From: Candidatus Schekmanbacteria bacterium RIFCSPLOWO2_02_FULL_38_14
GTDB taxonomy: Bacteria; Schekmanbacteria; GWA2-38-11
Reading direction: 5' to 3'
DNA: 64,000 nt
Assembly: GCA_001790855.1 (NCBI GenBank)
Contig: MGDH01000042.1
Coordinates: 62,001-126,000, forward strand
The notes below the pieces were generated by a model, which made no database searches, had not been told where the DNA came from, and saw only the letters and a list, made by a program, of their open reading frames with translations. A program made the position numbers and the translations under genes. The stretch's first letter is position 1; each line of letters begins with the position of its first letter. Positions 1 through 8,864 of this stretch are shown piece by piece.

Positions 1-109
1 TTGTTCTGAATTTACTTTTTTCTGGCATATACTGTTACCCTTAAAAATATTTTTTTTATTTACTGTCTTGTCTTTCTAAAATGTATTGTCCGGGAACTAA
101 TTAAAAATT

Positions 110-577
110 CTAAATATCTTTTTTTGAATTCTGATTCAGGTGTTCAGTCAGCCTCTCTATAGTCCCTATCAAAAGTTCCTGATCTTCCCTGTTCAAAATC
201 TCCAGAACAGCAACTATTCTATCCTGTCTTTTCCTGTTCAATTCTTCAATAATCTCATCCCCTTTTGGGGTCAATTTTACGCGAACCAACCTCCTGTCAT
301 CAATACCTCTTTGCCTCTCTACAAAACCATCCCTTACCATTCTGTCTATAATTCCGGTAAGTGTGCTTAAAGAAACATCCAGATGCTCTTTCATCTCTCC
401 CATTGTGCAGTTATTGTTTCTGGCAAGATAGTTAAGGGCAAAATATTGAGGCTCTGTGATATTGATATTGGAAAAACTCGAGGGTTTCCTTAAACGGACA
501 ATCTTGAAAAATTCTCCAAAAACCTTTTCAAATCTTTTTGCTTTTTTAACAAGCTCTGCTTTTTCCTTATCTTGCAT
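110..577 (-). CDS. MarR-family transcriptional regulator
   Basis: A 155-residue winged-helix regulator of usual MarR length, probably a dimeric DNA-binding repressor. The N-terminal third is a dimerisation helix. The helix-turn-helix covers about residues 58-85 (MGEMKEHLDVSLSTLTGIID). It is followed by the MarR wing, with the conserved DDRR at about 93-96. The ATG is preceded by AGGAAG at good spacing. A near-consensus promoter and a 16-bp palindrome lie just upstream, so autoregulation is likely. The ligand and targets cannot be read from sequence. The neighbouring phosphate transporter gene lies downstream of the regulator on the same strand, upstream in coordinates of nothing else regulated, so no specific target is implied. 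Confidence 0.9.
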   Translation of the reverse strand: MQDKEKAELVKKAKRFEKVFGEFFKIVRLRKPSSFSNINITEPQYFALNYLARNNNCTMGEMKEHLDVSLSTLTGIIDRMVRDGFVERQRGIDDRRLVRVKLTPKGDEIIEELNRKRQDRIVAVLEILNREDQELLIGTIERLTEHLNQNSKKDI

Positions 578-613
578 AAAAATACTTCCTGTAAAGAATA
601 GTTCGTAACATAA

Positions 614-641
614 AATTTATACATTAAAAACATTTTGTCAA
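614..641 (-). promoter_or_regulatory. Sigma-70-type promoter of the MarR gene
   Basis: On the minus strand TTGACA (641-636) is followed after 16 bases by TAAATT (619-614). The -35 is a perfect consensus match and the -10 is weaker. It lies about 37 bases upstream of the MarR start codon. Confidence 0.55.
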
Positions 642-643
642 GC

Positions 644-659
644 AAAACAATATTGTTTT
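644..659. promoter_or_regulatory. Palindromic operator candidate for the MarR protein
   Basis: AAAACAATATTGTTTT is a perfect 16-bp palindrome that abuts the -35 element of the MarR promoter. Size and position fit a MarR-dimer site. This is an inference from symmetry and location, and the AT-rich context makes chance palindromes more likely. Confidence 0.5.
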
Positions 660-746
660 TGTATAAAAATTTGGTTAAAAAAGTGTAAAGTTATTATAAT
701 GCAGTAGATTAATTGATTAGCTTTATCTTATTGATATATTTATAAA

Positions 747-1745
747 TTAACTTTTAAAAAAAAGATTTATTATGTAGAATGATATTGCTGAAATTAAAGC
801 AGACATTGGAATAGTTAAAATCCATGCAATAACTATTTCTCTTGCTACACCCCACCTTACTGCAGAAATTCTTGTAGTTGATCCCACCCCCATGATCGCA
901 CCTGTAATGGTGTGTGTTGTGCTTACAGGAATGCCGAAAATTGCTGTGCCAATAAGGGTTGTTGCACCTGCAAGTTCAGCACAAAAACCTCCAACTGGTT
1001 TCAGTTTTGTTATCTTGTGTCCCATTGTCTTCACTATTCTCCATCCCCCAGCTAAAGTCCCGAGTGCTATTGCTATATGGCAGGTTATTATCACCCAGAA
1101 AGGGACATAAAATTCCTTCCCAAGATACCCCGTAGTAAATAGAAGTATTGTTATAATCCCCATTGTCTTCTGTGCATCATTTGTTCCATGTCCCAAACTA
1201 TATAAAGCGGCTGAAAAAAGCTGAAGCCTTCTAAACCAGTGGTCAACCCTTGCTGGCATAGAATCTTTACAAAGCCATGAAACCACAATCATATTAAAAA
1301 AACCAAGAAGTAGTCCCATTAGCGGGGAGATAAAGATAAAGAGAGTAATTTTATAAAGACCTGAAGGAATTAAACTGCCTACACCTGCACCTGCAATTGC
1401 AGCTCCTGTAAACCCTCCTATTAAGGCATGAGAAGAGCTTGAAGGTATGCCATAATACCATGTTATCAAATTCCAAGCTATTGCTCCTATAAGAGATGAC
1501 AATATTACATATTCATTTACTGCTTCAGGTGTTATTACTCCTTTCCCTATGGTTTTTGCTACATTTACTCCAAAACCGAATGCAGCAACAAAATTAAAAA
1601 AGGCAGCCCATATGACTGCTAATTTTGGAGAAAGTACTCTTGTTGAAACCACAGTAGCAATTGAATTTGCAGAATCATGAAAACCATTTATGAAATCAAA
1701 TGCGAGCGCTACAACTATTATTAGGATAACAAGGAAAAGAATCAT
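747..1745 (-). CDS. Inorganic phosphate transporter, PiT family
   Basis: A 332-residue polytopic membrane protein with about ten hydrophobic segments, the length of the short bacterial PiT transporters. The two duplicated PiT signatures are visible: GFHDSANSIATVVSTRV near residues 21-37 and GHGTNDAQKTMGI near 185-197. PiT proteins move metal-phosphate with protons or sodium across the inner membrane. The gene follows a DUF47 protein on the same strand 75 bases away. Pairing of PiT with DUF47 is common and suggests that DUF47 modulates transport. Confidence 0.95.
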   Translation of the reverse strand: MILFLVILIIVVALAFDFINGFHDSANSIATVVSTRVLSPKLAVIWAAFFNFVAAFGFGVNVAKTIGKGVITPEAVNEYVILSSLIGAIAWNLITWYYGIPSSSSHALIGGFTGAAIAGAGVGSLIPSGLYKITLFIFISPLMGLLLGFFNMIVVSWLCKDSMPARVDHWFRRLQLFSAALYSLGHGTNDAQKTMGIITILLFTTGYLGKEFYVPFWVIITCHIAIALGTLAGGWRIVKTMGHKITKLKPVGGFCAELAGATTLIGTAIFGIPVSTTHTITGAIMGVGSTTRISAVRWGVAREIVIAWILTIPMSALISAISFYIINLFFKS

Positions 1746-1820
1746 TATTTAAAATATCCTGAAAGAAATGGATTAAAAAGGCTGGTTAATTTAAAAATAT
1801 ATTTCAGAAAATTTTCGCTA

Positions 1821-2441
1821 TCAGGCATTCTTCAGGACTGCCCCTTCAATTACATTCGCAACATCTTCACATCTGTCAATTGCTGTTTCAAGATTCTCAT
1901 ATATCTCTTTCCACTTTATCACATCTATAGGGCTTGTACCATCGTCAAATAGTTTTGCCACTGCATCTCTGAGAATCACATCACCCTTGTTTTCAAGTGT
2001 ATTTATTTCAATACAGTATTTTAATATTGCTTCAGGCTTTTTAATATTGCGAAGCTCTCTTATTGCCTTATCCATTTCTTCAACTGATTTGAGCAATACA
2101 TCCATTAAAGCACGAGCTTCATTGGTTGGAAATTTGACCTTGTAGAGAATCATTCTCGAAGAAACTGCATCTATAAAATCCAGAACATCATCCATCTTGC
2201 ATATAAGGGAGTATATGTCTTCCCTGTCAAGAGGGGTAATAAATGTATTATTAAGTTTTGTTACTGTATCGTGAGTAATTTTGTCTCCCTCATGCTCAAC
2301 CTCTTTTATCCTCTTGCTCTTTTCAATGATGTCAGTGTAGTCTGTTATCAGATCACTTAAAAGCCTTGCTCCTTCAAGCACATTTTCGGAGCCTTTTGCA
2401 AACATATCGAAAAATTTTTCTTCTTTTGGGAAGAATCTCAA
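1821..2441 (-). CDS. DUF47 / PhoU-like phosphate transport regulator
   Basis: A 206-residue all-helical protein of the DUF47 family, a PhoU-related fold. The E-x-x-G-D metal-binding type motifs typical of PhoU-like bundles occur twice: EHEGDKI near residue 50 and LENKGDVI near 150. Together with the following PiT gene it forms a probable two-gene unit. In other bacteria such pairs act as PiT transporter plus accessory regulator. The direct role here is inferred from family and neighbourhood. Confidence 0.9.
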   Translation of the reverse strand: MRFFPKEEKFFDMFAKGSENVLEGARLLSDLITDYTDIIEKSKRIKEVEHEGDKITHDTVTKLNNTFITPLDREDIYSLICKMDDVLDFIDAVSSRMILYKVKFPTNEARALMDVLLKSVEEMDKAIRELRNIKKPEAILKYCIEINTLENKGDVILRDAVAKLFDDGTSPIDVIKWKEIYENLETAIDRCEDVANVIEGAVLKNA

Positions 2442-2509
2442 TTTTTAAAACCCTTATCTTGGAAAGGATAATTTGTTGATGCTATGAAACAGTTTTTCAT
2501 GGAACAGAA

Positions 2510-2929
2510 TTATTGTTTTTTACCTTCTGTTACAACTCCTATTGTCTCTACTCCTGAACCGCGGCATATATCCATTACTTCCACAACATTTCCGTAAACG
2601 AGTGTTCCATGTGCCTTAATAAATATTGTCTTATCTTTTTTTTCGGCAAAGATTTCTTTTACTTTTTCAGCCAGCTGGTATCTGGCTACTGGCTCCGTGT
2701 TTATATCAATTGATGAGTCCTGTCTGACTGTGAGAACAACTGGTTTGTTTTCATCTGATGGTGGCGGCGGAGCAGAAACAGTTTTTTCAGGTATATTAAC
2801 ATCAATCCCTTTTTGTGTAAGTGGTACAATAACCATAAATATTACAAGCAAAACCAGAACTACATCAATTAAAGGAACAATGTTTATTTCTGATTTCAGG
2901 CCCTTTTTCCCGCTTACATCCATTCCCAT
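2510..2929 (-). CDS. ExbD/TolR family biopolymer transport protein (second copy)
   Basis: A 139-residue protein with one N-terminal membrane helix (PLIDVVLVLLVIFMVIVPL, about residues 19-37). The proton-path aspartate is within it, at about residue 22. The rest is a periplasmic ExbD/TolR domain. With ExbB it forms the proton-driven motor that energises TonB. It is the last gene of the tonB-exbB-exbD-exbD cluster and sits 29 bases after the first exbD. The two copies share the MGMDV start and clearly arose by duplication, but their periplasmic halves differ. Confidence 0.92.
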   Translation of the reverse strand: MGMDVSGKKGLKSEINIVPLIDVVLVLLVIFMVIVPLTQKGIDVNIPEKTVSAPPPPSDENKPVVLTVRQDSSIDINTEPVARYQLAEKVKEIFAEKKDKTIFIKAHGTLVYGNVVEVMDICRGSGVETIGVVTEGKKQ

Positions 2930-2958
2930 TTTAAAGATTCCTCCTTTTTATTATCCTT

Positions 2959-3372
2959 CTATTGAATCACTGCTTTTTTCTCTGTCAACAACCCTATTGA
3001 TTCTACTCCAGATTCTCTGCATATATCCATTACATCCATCACTGTCTGATATGATAAAGTTGTATCTGCTTTCAGATACATTCCCTTATCAACTCTTGAT
3101 CCAAAAATCTCTTTTACTTTGTTTCCTAAATTTGATTTTGGAACCTGATCTGATTCAAGATAAAGGGTTCCATCTTTTTTTATTACAAGAGTTATCTTGA
3201 CTTCTGGTTTTTTTGCCGAATAAGCTGCCTCTGGAAGTTTTACATCCACTCCCTTTTGAAGCAGCGGAGTCACAACCATAAAAATGACCAGAAGTACAAG
3301 GCAAACGTCTACAAGAGGAACAACGTTTATGTCAGATTTGACTGATCTATCCCCTCCAACATCCATTCCCAT
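2959..3372 (-). CDS. ExbD/TolR family biopolymer transport protein (first copy)
   Basis: A 137-residue ExbD/TolR-type protein. It has a short cytoplasmic N-terminus, a membrane helix at about residues 19-38 carrying the conserved Asp (PLVDVCLVLLVIFMVV), and a periplasmic domain. Its start overlaps the stop of exbB by one base, so translational coupling is likely. It works with ExbB as the proton channel for TonB. Having two ExbD-type subunits beside one ExbB is common in delta-type proteobacteria and may allow heteromeric motor complexes. Confidence 0.93.
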   Translation of the reverse strand: MGMDVGGDRSVKSDINVVPLVDVCLVLLVIFMVVTPLLQKGVDVKLPEAAYSAKKPEVKITLVIKKDGTLYLESDQVPKSNLGNKVKEIFGSRVDKGMYLKADTTLSYQTVMDVMDICRESGVESIGLLTEKKAVIQ

Positions 3373-4064
3373 TACTTGCTTACCTCCTTGATTAAATAAT
3401 CAATAAGCTCGGATGAAGAGTTGTCTATTTCAACAACAAAATTCTCTGTCTTTGTTATAAAATAGTTGAAAAACACAACTGCCGGAATAGCAACGCCTAT
3501 TCCTAATGCTGTGGTTATTAAAGCTTCTGCAATTCCTGCAGAAACGGTAGCAAGTCCGCCAGATCCACTCATAGCCATGCTCTGGAATGCATTTATAATT
3601 CCAAATATGGTTCCAAAAAGCCCAACGAATGGAGAAATACTGCCAATAGTTGCTAATGCTCCTGTGCCTTTCTTAAATCTTGCCACTTCAACTGCCGTCT
3701 CTCTCTGAACAGCTCTTGAAGCAGCTTCGATTCTCTCTTCGGTCATAAGTAATTTCTCAATTGAACCGCTGTTTTTGCCCAGGTTGGAACCCTTCATTTC
3801 CTGAAGTCCTGCTGCGATGACTCTTGCAACATGGCTGTTTTTTGAGTTTTTTGCAATCTCCAATATCTCTGCAAGCTTTCCATCTTTAAACAAAGGACTT
3901 GAAGATTCAACAAATTGTTTTGATTGTTTTTTGGCTTGATAAAAAGCCCATAACCTCTCAATAACAGTAGTAAGGGCATAGATTGACATAAGCACAAGAA
4001 TGAGAACCACTCCCTTTGCGAGAAGTCCCATAGAATGCCACATTTCTATTAAAGTAAATTGCAT
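3372..4064 (-). CDS. exbB: ExbB/TolQ/MotA family proton channel protein
   Basis: A 230-residue inner-membrane protein with three predicted helices, at about 14-34, 130-157 and 172-197. The C-terminal pair carries the family signature IGSISPFVGLFGTIFGIINA followed by the conserved segment near EALITTALGIGVAIPAVV. It forms the pentameric proton channel around the ExbD helices. It is 40 bases downstream of tonB. The symbol is assigned because TonB is in the same operon, although TolQ is a close relative. Confidence 0.93.
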   Translation of the reverse strand: MQFTLIEMWHSMGLLAKGVVLILVLMSIYALTTVIERLWAFYQAKKQSKQFVESSSPLFKDGKLAEILEIAKNSKNSHVARVIAAGLQEMKGSNLGKNSGSIEKLLMTEERIEAASRAVQRETAVEVARFKKGTGALATIGSISPFVGLFGTIFGIINAFQSMAMSGSGGLATVSAGIAEALITTALGIGVAIPAVVFFNYFITKTENFVVEIDNSSSELIDYLIKEVSK

Positions 4065-4104
4065 ACTTTAAACCTCCTTAATTAAAGCTTGAAAAATTTT
4101 AAAT

Positions 4105-4830
4105 TTACTGTAAAATAAATTTTACAGGAACATTATAATAAACTCTTACCGGTTTCCTACCAGATAAAGCTGGAGAAAATTTCCACTGCATAACTGCTCT
4201 TACCGCCTCGTCTTCAAACCCCACTCCCTTTGCTTTTGGCGGTATTACTGTCAGGACTTTTGCTTCCTGAACCTTACCCTCAGCACCTATAATCAGCCTG
4301 AGAAGAACTGTTCCCTCAACTCCGGCTTTTCTGGCTAATTCTGGATATGTAGGGTTAACCTGACTTATTAATGCTGGTGGTGTCATATTTGCAGTAACCA
4401 TCACAGGAGGTGGAAGTACACTTTCAGCAGAAACGCTTTTTGCAACTTCTTTTAGGAAATCACTTCCGCTTCCTCCGGTTGAGCCCCCGATAACACCTCC
4501 TATTACACCAAATTCTCCGCCTTCTCCCTTTGATGTTCCTCTTACATCAGGGGCAGTAAGGGTTTCAGTTGGAGCAACAATCTTTGAGATATCTGGTTTT
4601 GGGGCTATTGGTTTTGGTGCTGCTGCTGCCGGCGGTGGCGGTGGCGGTGGCGGCGGCGGTGGCGCAAAAAGTTTTACATTAATCTTTTCAGTTATCATCT
4701 GGGGAAATAATATAGGAATAAGTATAATGATACCTATTACAATTCCATGAATGATTATGGAAATTGGTGCTAAATACCATTTTTTATCTCCTACTTTCGC
4801 TTGCCCAGATTCTAATAGGGTATCAAACAC
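4105..4830 (-). CDS. tonB: TonB energy-transducing protein
   Basis: A 241-residue TonB. There is one membrane anchor (about residues 22-44), then a proline run of about eleven residues and an Ala/Pro/Lys-rich periplasmic linker. The C-terminal TonB domain is at about 150-241 (QVNPTYPELARKAGVEGTV). It transmits ExbBD motor force to outer-membrane receptors. The start is GTG, chosen because AGGAGG lies seven bases upstream. It heads the tonB-exbB-exbD-exbD cluster. No TonB-dependent receptor gene is in the window, so the substrate is unknown. Confidence 0.93.
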   Translation of the reverse strand: MFDTLLESGQAKVGDKKWYLAPISIIIHGIVIGIIILIPILFPQMITEKINVKLFAPPPPPPPPPPPAAAAPKPIAPKPDISKIVAPTETLTAPDVRGTSKGEGGEFGVIGGVIGGSTGGSGSDFLKEVAKSVSAESVLPPPVMVTANMTPPALISQVNPTYPELARKAGVEGTVLLRLIIGAEGKVQEAKVLTVIPPKAKGVGFEDEAVRAVMQWKFSPALSGRKPVRVYYNVPVKFILQ

Positions 4831-5131
4831 TAATTTGACCTCCTTTCATTACACTCCTTTCATTATACTCAATGGTATTTTTATAACATTTTTTTTCTTC
4901 TTAAAGAGAAAAAATTATCAACTGCTTTTTGATCCGTTTTATTTTAAAGTATGCTCTTGAATACCTGAATTATTCTAAAATTTCATTAGCTTCAATAGTG
5001 AAATTTGCTTGTATACTTTTTATATTCTTTGTCAACAAAAAAATTAAGTTTTTTTATTGTAAAAAAGATGTATTAAATAAATATTTTTTCTGTTGTATTA
5101 TTTTCATTATTTCCTTTCTGTTTTTACCAGA
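4831..5131. other. AT-rich gap with no recognisable gene
   Basis: About 300 bases between the tonB start and the subtilase stop. The sequence is very AT-rich and holds the upstream region of tonB plus probable terminator sequence for the subtilase. A plus-strand reading frame here lacks a ribosome site and family resemblance, so it is not called. Confidence 0.6.
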
Positions 5132-8100
5132 CTATTTCTCAGTCATATTTTTCTTCAATCTAAAGCCATGTTTCAAAACATTTAAAGAAAATATCGATAT
5201 TTTCTCATTCACCTCAAAGTCAATGCCAGAAGTCTCCGTTTTTGGTGTAATGGCTACAATATGTGGATCTGCAAAAGTCGGGTATATTCCGCAAGCCTCT
5301 CCATCATCACATATAAAACCATCATCATCTCTGTCTGTTCCGGCTATTACAAAATATTTTCCTTCTTCAACTTCTGAAATTGTGTACTCAAAGGTTTGAC
5401 TCAAATCAGTCTGCGTTTCATTCAAAGTTTTAAAAGTTTTTTTATCCACTACCAGTATGTAAACTGTCCCTATGTCTCTATGAGAAAATTTTCCAACTTG
5501 CATGCTTATATTTAAACTACTGTTCCCTCCATTTGAAGCTACTGTTACCGTTCCTGAATAATAACCATCTGTCAACTCACTCCGAATAACATCGACAGTA
5601 ACTATAAGCTCACTATTTTCTGTTACACTCCCGGCAGATGGATTAGCTGTTAGCCAAGGCATATCTCCAGCTATACTATCAATAATCAGAGTGCCTCCTC
5701 CAGAGTTTTTTATCGAAAATGTTAACTGAGTTTTATTATCTCCAAAAATCAAGCTGCTTGTTGAAGTTGTCAAAACAGGCAAAAAAGGATTCCTTATTAT
5801 ATTAATCGCCTTTTCTACCGCCCTTTGAGCATCTATGAGTCCATAACCGTATATATCATCTTTTCCAGGATCACCTATGTCCACAGCTGTAGATATCAAA
5901 ATATCTTTTATCTCCCCCGGAGTTAATAATGGAAACCCATTATCAAGACGTACAGACTGAATGAGTGCCACTACTCCTGCTACATGAGGAGAGGCCATTG
6001 AGGTTCCCTGATAAAACCCGTAAAATAAATTTTTTTTATCATCTGCAAGAGTACTCAGAACGCCGTCAACATAACCATCATTATTAATGTCATTTAAAGT
6101 ATTCCCTCCAGGGGCTACAACTACAATTGATGAACCAAAATTTGAATATGATGCTTTTTTTAAACTGAGGTTAATTGCACCAACGGAAATAACTCCTTCA
6201 AACGAAGCAGGATAACTCGGTTTATTAGTATTCTCATTCCCTGCTGCTGCAACAACAACAACACCCTCATTAATCACCTCCATTATCTTTTCCTTAAAAT
6301 TTTGGCTATAACCAGCGCCACCAAGACTCATGTTTATTACATCAGCTTTTTTAAACGGAACAGTTCCAGAATCATTTGGCAACCCTGCAGCATAAAGGCA
6401 TGCATGGATAACATCATAGTCGGTTCCACCTCCGGCTCCGAGAACCCTCAGAGGCATTATCTTTCCGCTCCATGTTACTCCTGAAACTCCAATCTCATTA
6501 TCAGTAGCAGCTCCAATTGTTCCAGCGACATGGGTTCCATGAAAAGAACTCCTTTTTTTATTCGGGTCATCTCCGGGATCTTTCGGGTTGTCATCTATAC
6601 CGTTTCCGTCAAGAGCTGTTTTTGGACTGCTGATAAAATCATATCCCTGAATAATTCTGCCGGCAAGGTCAGGATGTTCAGAGACAATTCCGGTATCAAT
6701 AACGGCTGCAATTACGTTATCATTTCCTCTTGTAAGTTCCCATGCCTGTGGAAGGTTGATAATTGAATAATGCCATTGCAGGTTATAATATTTATCATCA
6801 GGGGTTAAATATGCTTTCCTGATGTAATTAAGGTCAGCAATTTCAACTTCAGGAAGGCTTCTTAGTTTTTCGAGCATCTGGGCTGTTAAGACCTTAAAAT
6901 CCTCATCATAATTTTTTATTAACTGATTGTTAATCCTGTAAGCCTTTCTCCTGTTTTGCAGTATTTCATCTGCATTCTTAAGCTCTAAAAGCGTTAATCC
7001 GCTTGTTATGGGTCTTGCTATTTTAAAATTTTCAAGCTGAGATGATTTTTTACTTCTGCCTTCAAAATATTTTTTTTTAAACTTTACAATGAACTCCCCC
7101 GGGACAAATTCCTCTTTTGATAAATTCAATACATCTGTTGAAATTTCACTTGTAAGCCTTGGTCTGTCTAAAGTTAGAATGTATGAACCTGTGCCATTAT
7201 AGGCTTTGACGCCAACAAATATCGGTTCAGGGAGAAATGAATAATATTTCAACGACTCTGCAATACCATTATCTTTTTTCTCTGAACTTGCAATCGCCCG
7301 TCCGCTGTCATCTATAAGAAAAAGGTCAAAGTCTGCATCCTGACTATTAGACTCAAGAGTTATTTCAATTTCATTATCAGTTAAGATATAAAAAATATCC
7401 TGTATGATTTCTTGCGAATTATCTAGAGTATATCCACTATCAGAACTTGATGCATCTCCAAATACAACTACAGGAAGTGTATTTAACTGCTGCGATATTT
7501 CAAGAGAGTTATTTGGCTCTTTTTCATTTAACGTAATGTAAGGCTGTATTGTGAGTTTGCCTGAAAGGCTCCCGGGAGGTTTTTCTACTATAAAACCTCT
7601 TCGGCTTATTGATATTCCTGCTGGTGTTATTACCTTAATCCTGCCGTTCTGAGCATTTTCCGGAACAGTTACTTTAATCTCGTTTCTTTTTGCAGCAACT
7701 ATCTCAGATTCTACATCACCAAATTTAACCTTTAAAAACCCTTCATCAAGTATATTAGAAATATCTTTTCTGTTATTATTCTCAGCAGCACCTTTATCAA
7801 TAAAATTAAACCCTGTTATTACAATCTGTTCACCTGTTTTTGCTTTGTGAGGAGAAATTTTTTTGATCCTCGGTCTTCCTATAATCCTGAATATCTCTGT
7901 AGATAAAGCAATGCCTCTTGGAGTCCTAACCTTAATCCTTTCTGATTTTGCTCCGTGAGGAACTCTTATCAATATTTTATTTTCATCTCCTTCTACCACC
8001 TCAGCTTTTTTTTTACCCAGAAAGACAACATTTTTGTTTGGAAACTTACTAAAATTACTTCCATTGATTAAAACCTTTGTTCCATTGTACCCCTTATTGG

Positions 8101-8308
8101 CAGCAAATCCTCTGGAAGGCTTTATGGACAGAATTCGTGGTTTTCCAAAATCAAGATTCAAAAAAACTTCAGGAAAAACATTTGAAGAAACAAAAAATAG
8201 ATTATATGCAATTACGGAAAATATTGATATTTTTTTCACCCCGCCTAAATATCTCTCTTCATATTTTCTGTAAATTTCTGATAGAATATCAGAAATGGTT
8301 GAAAACAT
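5132..8308 (-). CDS. Large modular secreted subtilase (peptidase S8) with IPT/TIG domains
   Basis: A 1058-residue exported serine protease. In order: a hydrophobic export or anchor segment at about 27-45; two IPT/TIG Ig-like domains at about 57-243; a pre-peptidase C-terminal-like (PPC) domain at about 262-385 (DFDLFLIDDSG); a propeptide-like region at about 400-500 with the start VPGEFIVKFKKKY; and the S8 domain at about 510-830. The catalytic triad is Asp538 (VIDTGI), His590 (HGTHVAG) and Ser770 (GTSMASPHVAG). A BACON-like beta domain follows at about 835-930, then a tail with a calcium-loop-like stretch (DRDDDGF). The triad is complete, so the enzyme should be active. It is unusual in placing IPT/TIG and PPC domains before the catalytic domain. 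Its substrate is unknown. Confidence 0.93.
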   Translation of the reverse strand: MFSTISDILSEIYRKYEERYLGGVKKISIFSVIAYNLFFVSSNVFPEVFLNLDFGKPRILSIKPSRGFAANKGYNGTKVLINGSNFSKFPNKNVVFLGKKKAEVVEGDENKILIRVPHGAKSERIKVRTPRGIALSTEIFRIIGRPRIKKISPHKAKTGEQIVITGFNFIDKGAAENNNRKDISNILDEGFLKVKFGDVESEIVAAKRNEIKVTVPENAQNGRIKVITPAGISISRRGFIVEKPPGSLSGKLTIQPYITLNEKEPNNSLEISQQLNTLPVVVFGDASSSDSGYTLDNSQEIIQDIFYILTDNEIEITLESNSQDADFDLFLIDDSGRAIASSEKKDNGIAESLKYYSFLPEPIFVGVKAYNGTGSYILTLDRPRLTSEISTDVLNLSKEEFVPGEFIVKFKKKYFEGRSKKSSQLENFKIARPITSGLTLLELKNADEILQNRRKAYRINNQLIKNYDEDFKVLTAQMLEKLRSLPEVEIADLNYIRKAYLTPDDKYYNLQWHYSIINLPQAWELTRGNDNVIAAVIDTGIVSEHPDLAGRIIQGYDFISSPKTALDGNGIDDNPKDPGDDPNKKRSSFHGTHVAGTIGAATDNEIGVSGVTWSGKIMPLRVLGAGGGTDYDVIHACLYAAGLPNDSGTVPFKKADVINMSLGGAGYSQNFKEKIMEVINEGVVVVAAAGNENTNKPSYPASFEGVISVGAINLSLKKASYSNFGSSIVVVAPGGNTLNDINNDGYVDGVLSTLADDKKNLFYGFYQGTSMASPHVAGVVALIQSVRLDNGFPLLTPGEIKDILISTAVDIGDPGKDDIYGYGLIDAQRAVEKAINIIRNPFLPVLTTSTSSLIFGDNKTQLTFSIKNSGGGTLIIDSIAGDMPWLTANPSAGSVTENSELIVTVDVIRSELTDGYYSGTVTVASNGGNSSLNISMQVGKFSHRDIGTVYILVVDKKTFKTLNETQTDLSQTFEYTISEVEEGKYFVIAGTDRDDDGFICDDGEACGIYPTFADPHIVAITPKTETSGIDFEVNEKISIFSLNVLKHGFRLKKNMTEK

Positions 8309-8500
8309 ATTATTTTTGATTTTTAAAAATATTTAAAACTTTTCAATATTTATTATTTGGATTTAATTTTAGTATATCAATAAATATAATTTATCAAATA
8401 ATTTAATTTAGTTAATTTATTTGTTGATTTTTTATTATCTTAATTAATAAAAATATTTTCCGAATAAGAAACTCAAAGAAAGACAGGAGATAGATAAAAA

Positions 8501-8704
8501 ATGTTGGTTGTAAATACAAAGCTTAAACAACTCATAAAAGAGTCTGGCAAAACCCAGGGACTATTGGCAAAAGAAGTCGGAATACCTGAAGCAAGGCTAT
8601 CAAGAATAATCCATGGATATATAACACCAAGAAAATCTGAAGAAAAAACAATAGCAAGAATTTTGGGGATATTGACAATTGATGTTTTCCCCCCACAACT
8701 GTAA
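8501..8704 (+). CDS. Small Cro/C1-type helix-turn-helix protein
   Basis: A 67-residue stand-alone XRE-family DNA-binding domain. The helix-turn-helix spans about residues 18-40 (LLAKEVGIPEARLSRIIHG). The length equals one HTH_3 domain with almost no tail. AGGAG lies about ten bases before the ATG. It is followed 27 bases later by a 35-codon membrane peptide ORF, so the two may be cotranscribed. Such minimal regulators occur in phage remnants, toxin-antitoxin modules and as host regulators. No partner identifies which applies here. Confidence 0.85.
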   Translation: MLVVNTKLKQLIKESGKTQGLLAKEVGIPEARLSRIIHGYITPRKSEEKTIARILGILTIDVFPPQL

Positions 8705-8731
8705 TTCAATTTCAGGAAGGATATTTAAAAA

Positions 8732-8839
8732 ATGGATAAGAGAACAAAGGTATTTTTCACAGTAGCTTTTTCATCTACTGCCATTATTATGCTCTTACTT
8801 CTCCTTGATTTTTTACGCGCATTTCGTGGTTTTTTCTAA
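8732..8839 (+). CDS. 35-residue hydrophobic peptide
   Basis: A short ORF with a strong ribosome site (AGGAAGG, about eleven bases before the ATG). It encodes a positively charged start (MDKRTK), one hydrophobic helix (about residues 7-26, VFFTVAFSSTAIIMLLLLLD) and a short basic-aromatic tail. It follows the small HTH gene closely. It looks like a real single-pass membrane microprotein, but no family was recognised and the function is unknown. A toxin-like peptide controlled by the HTH protein is one possibility. Confidence 0.45.
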   Translation: MDKRTKVFFTVAFSSTAIIMLLLLLDFLRAFRGFF

Positions 8840-8864
8840 AAAAAACGCAGAACTTCTTATTTAA

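Noticed and set aside
4929-5399. Plus-strand 156-codon ORF overlapping the subtilase 3' end
   Set aside because: It is AT-rich, lacks a ribosome site, and its last part is antisense to the well-supported subtilase.
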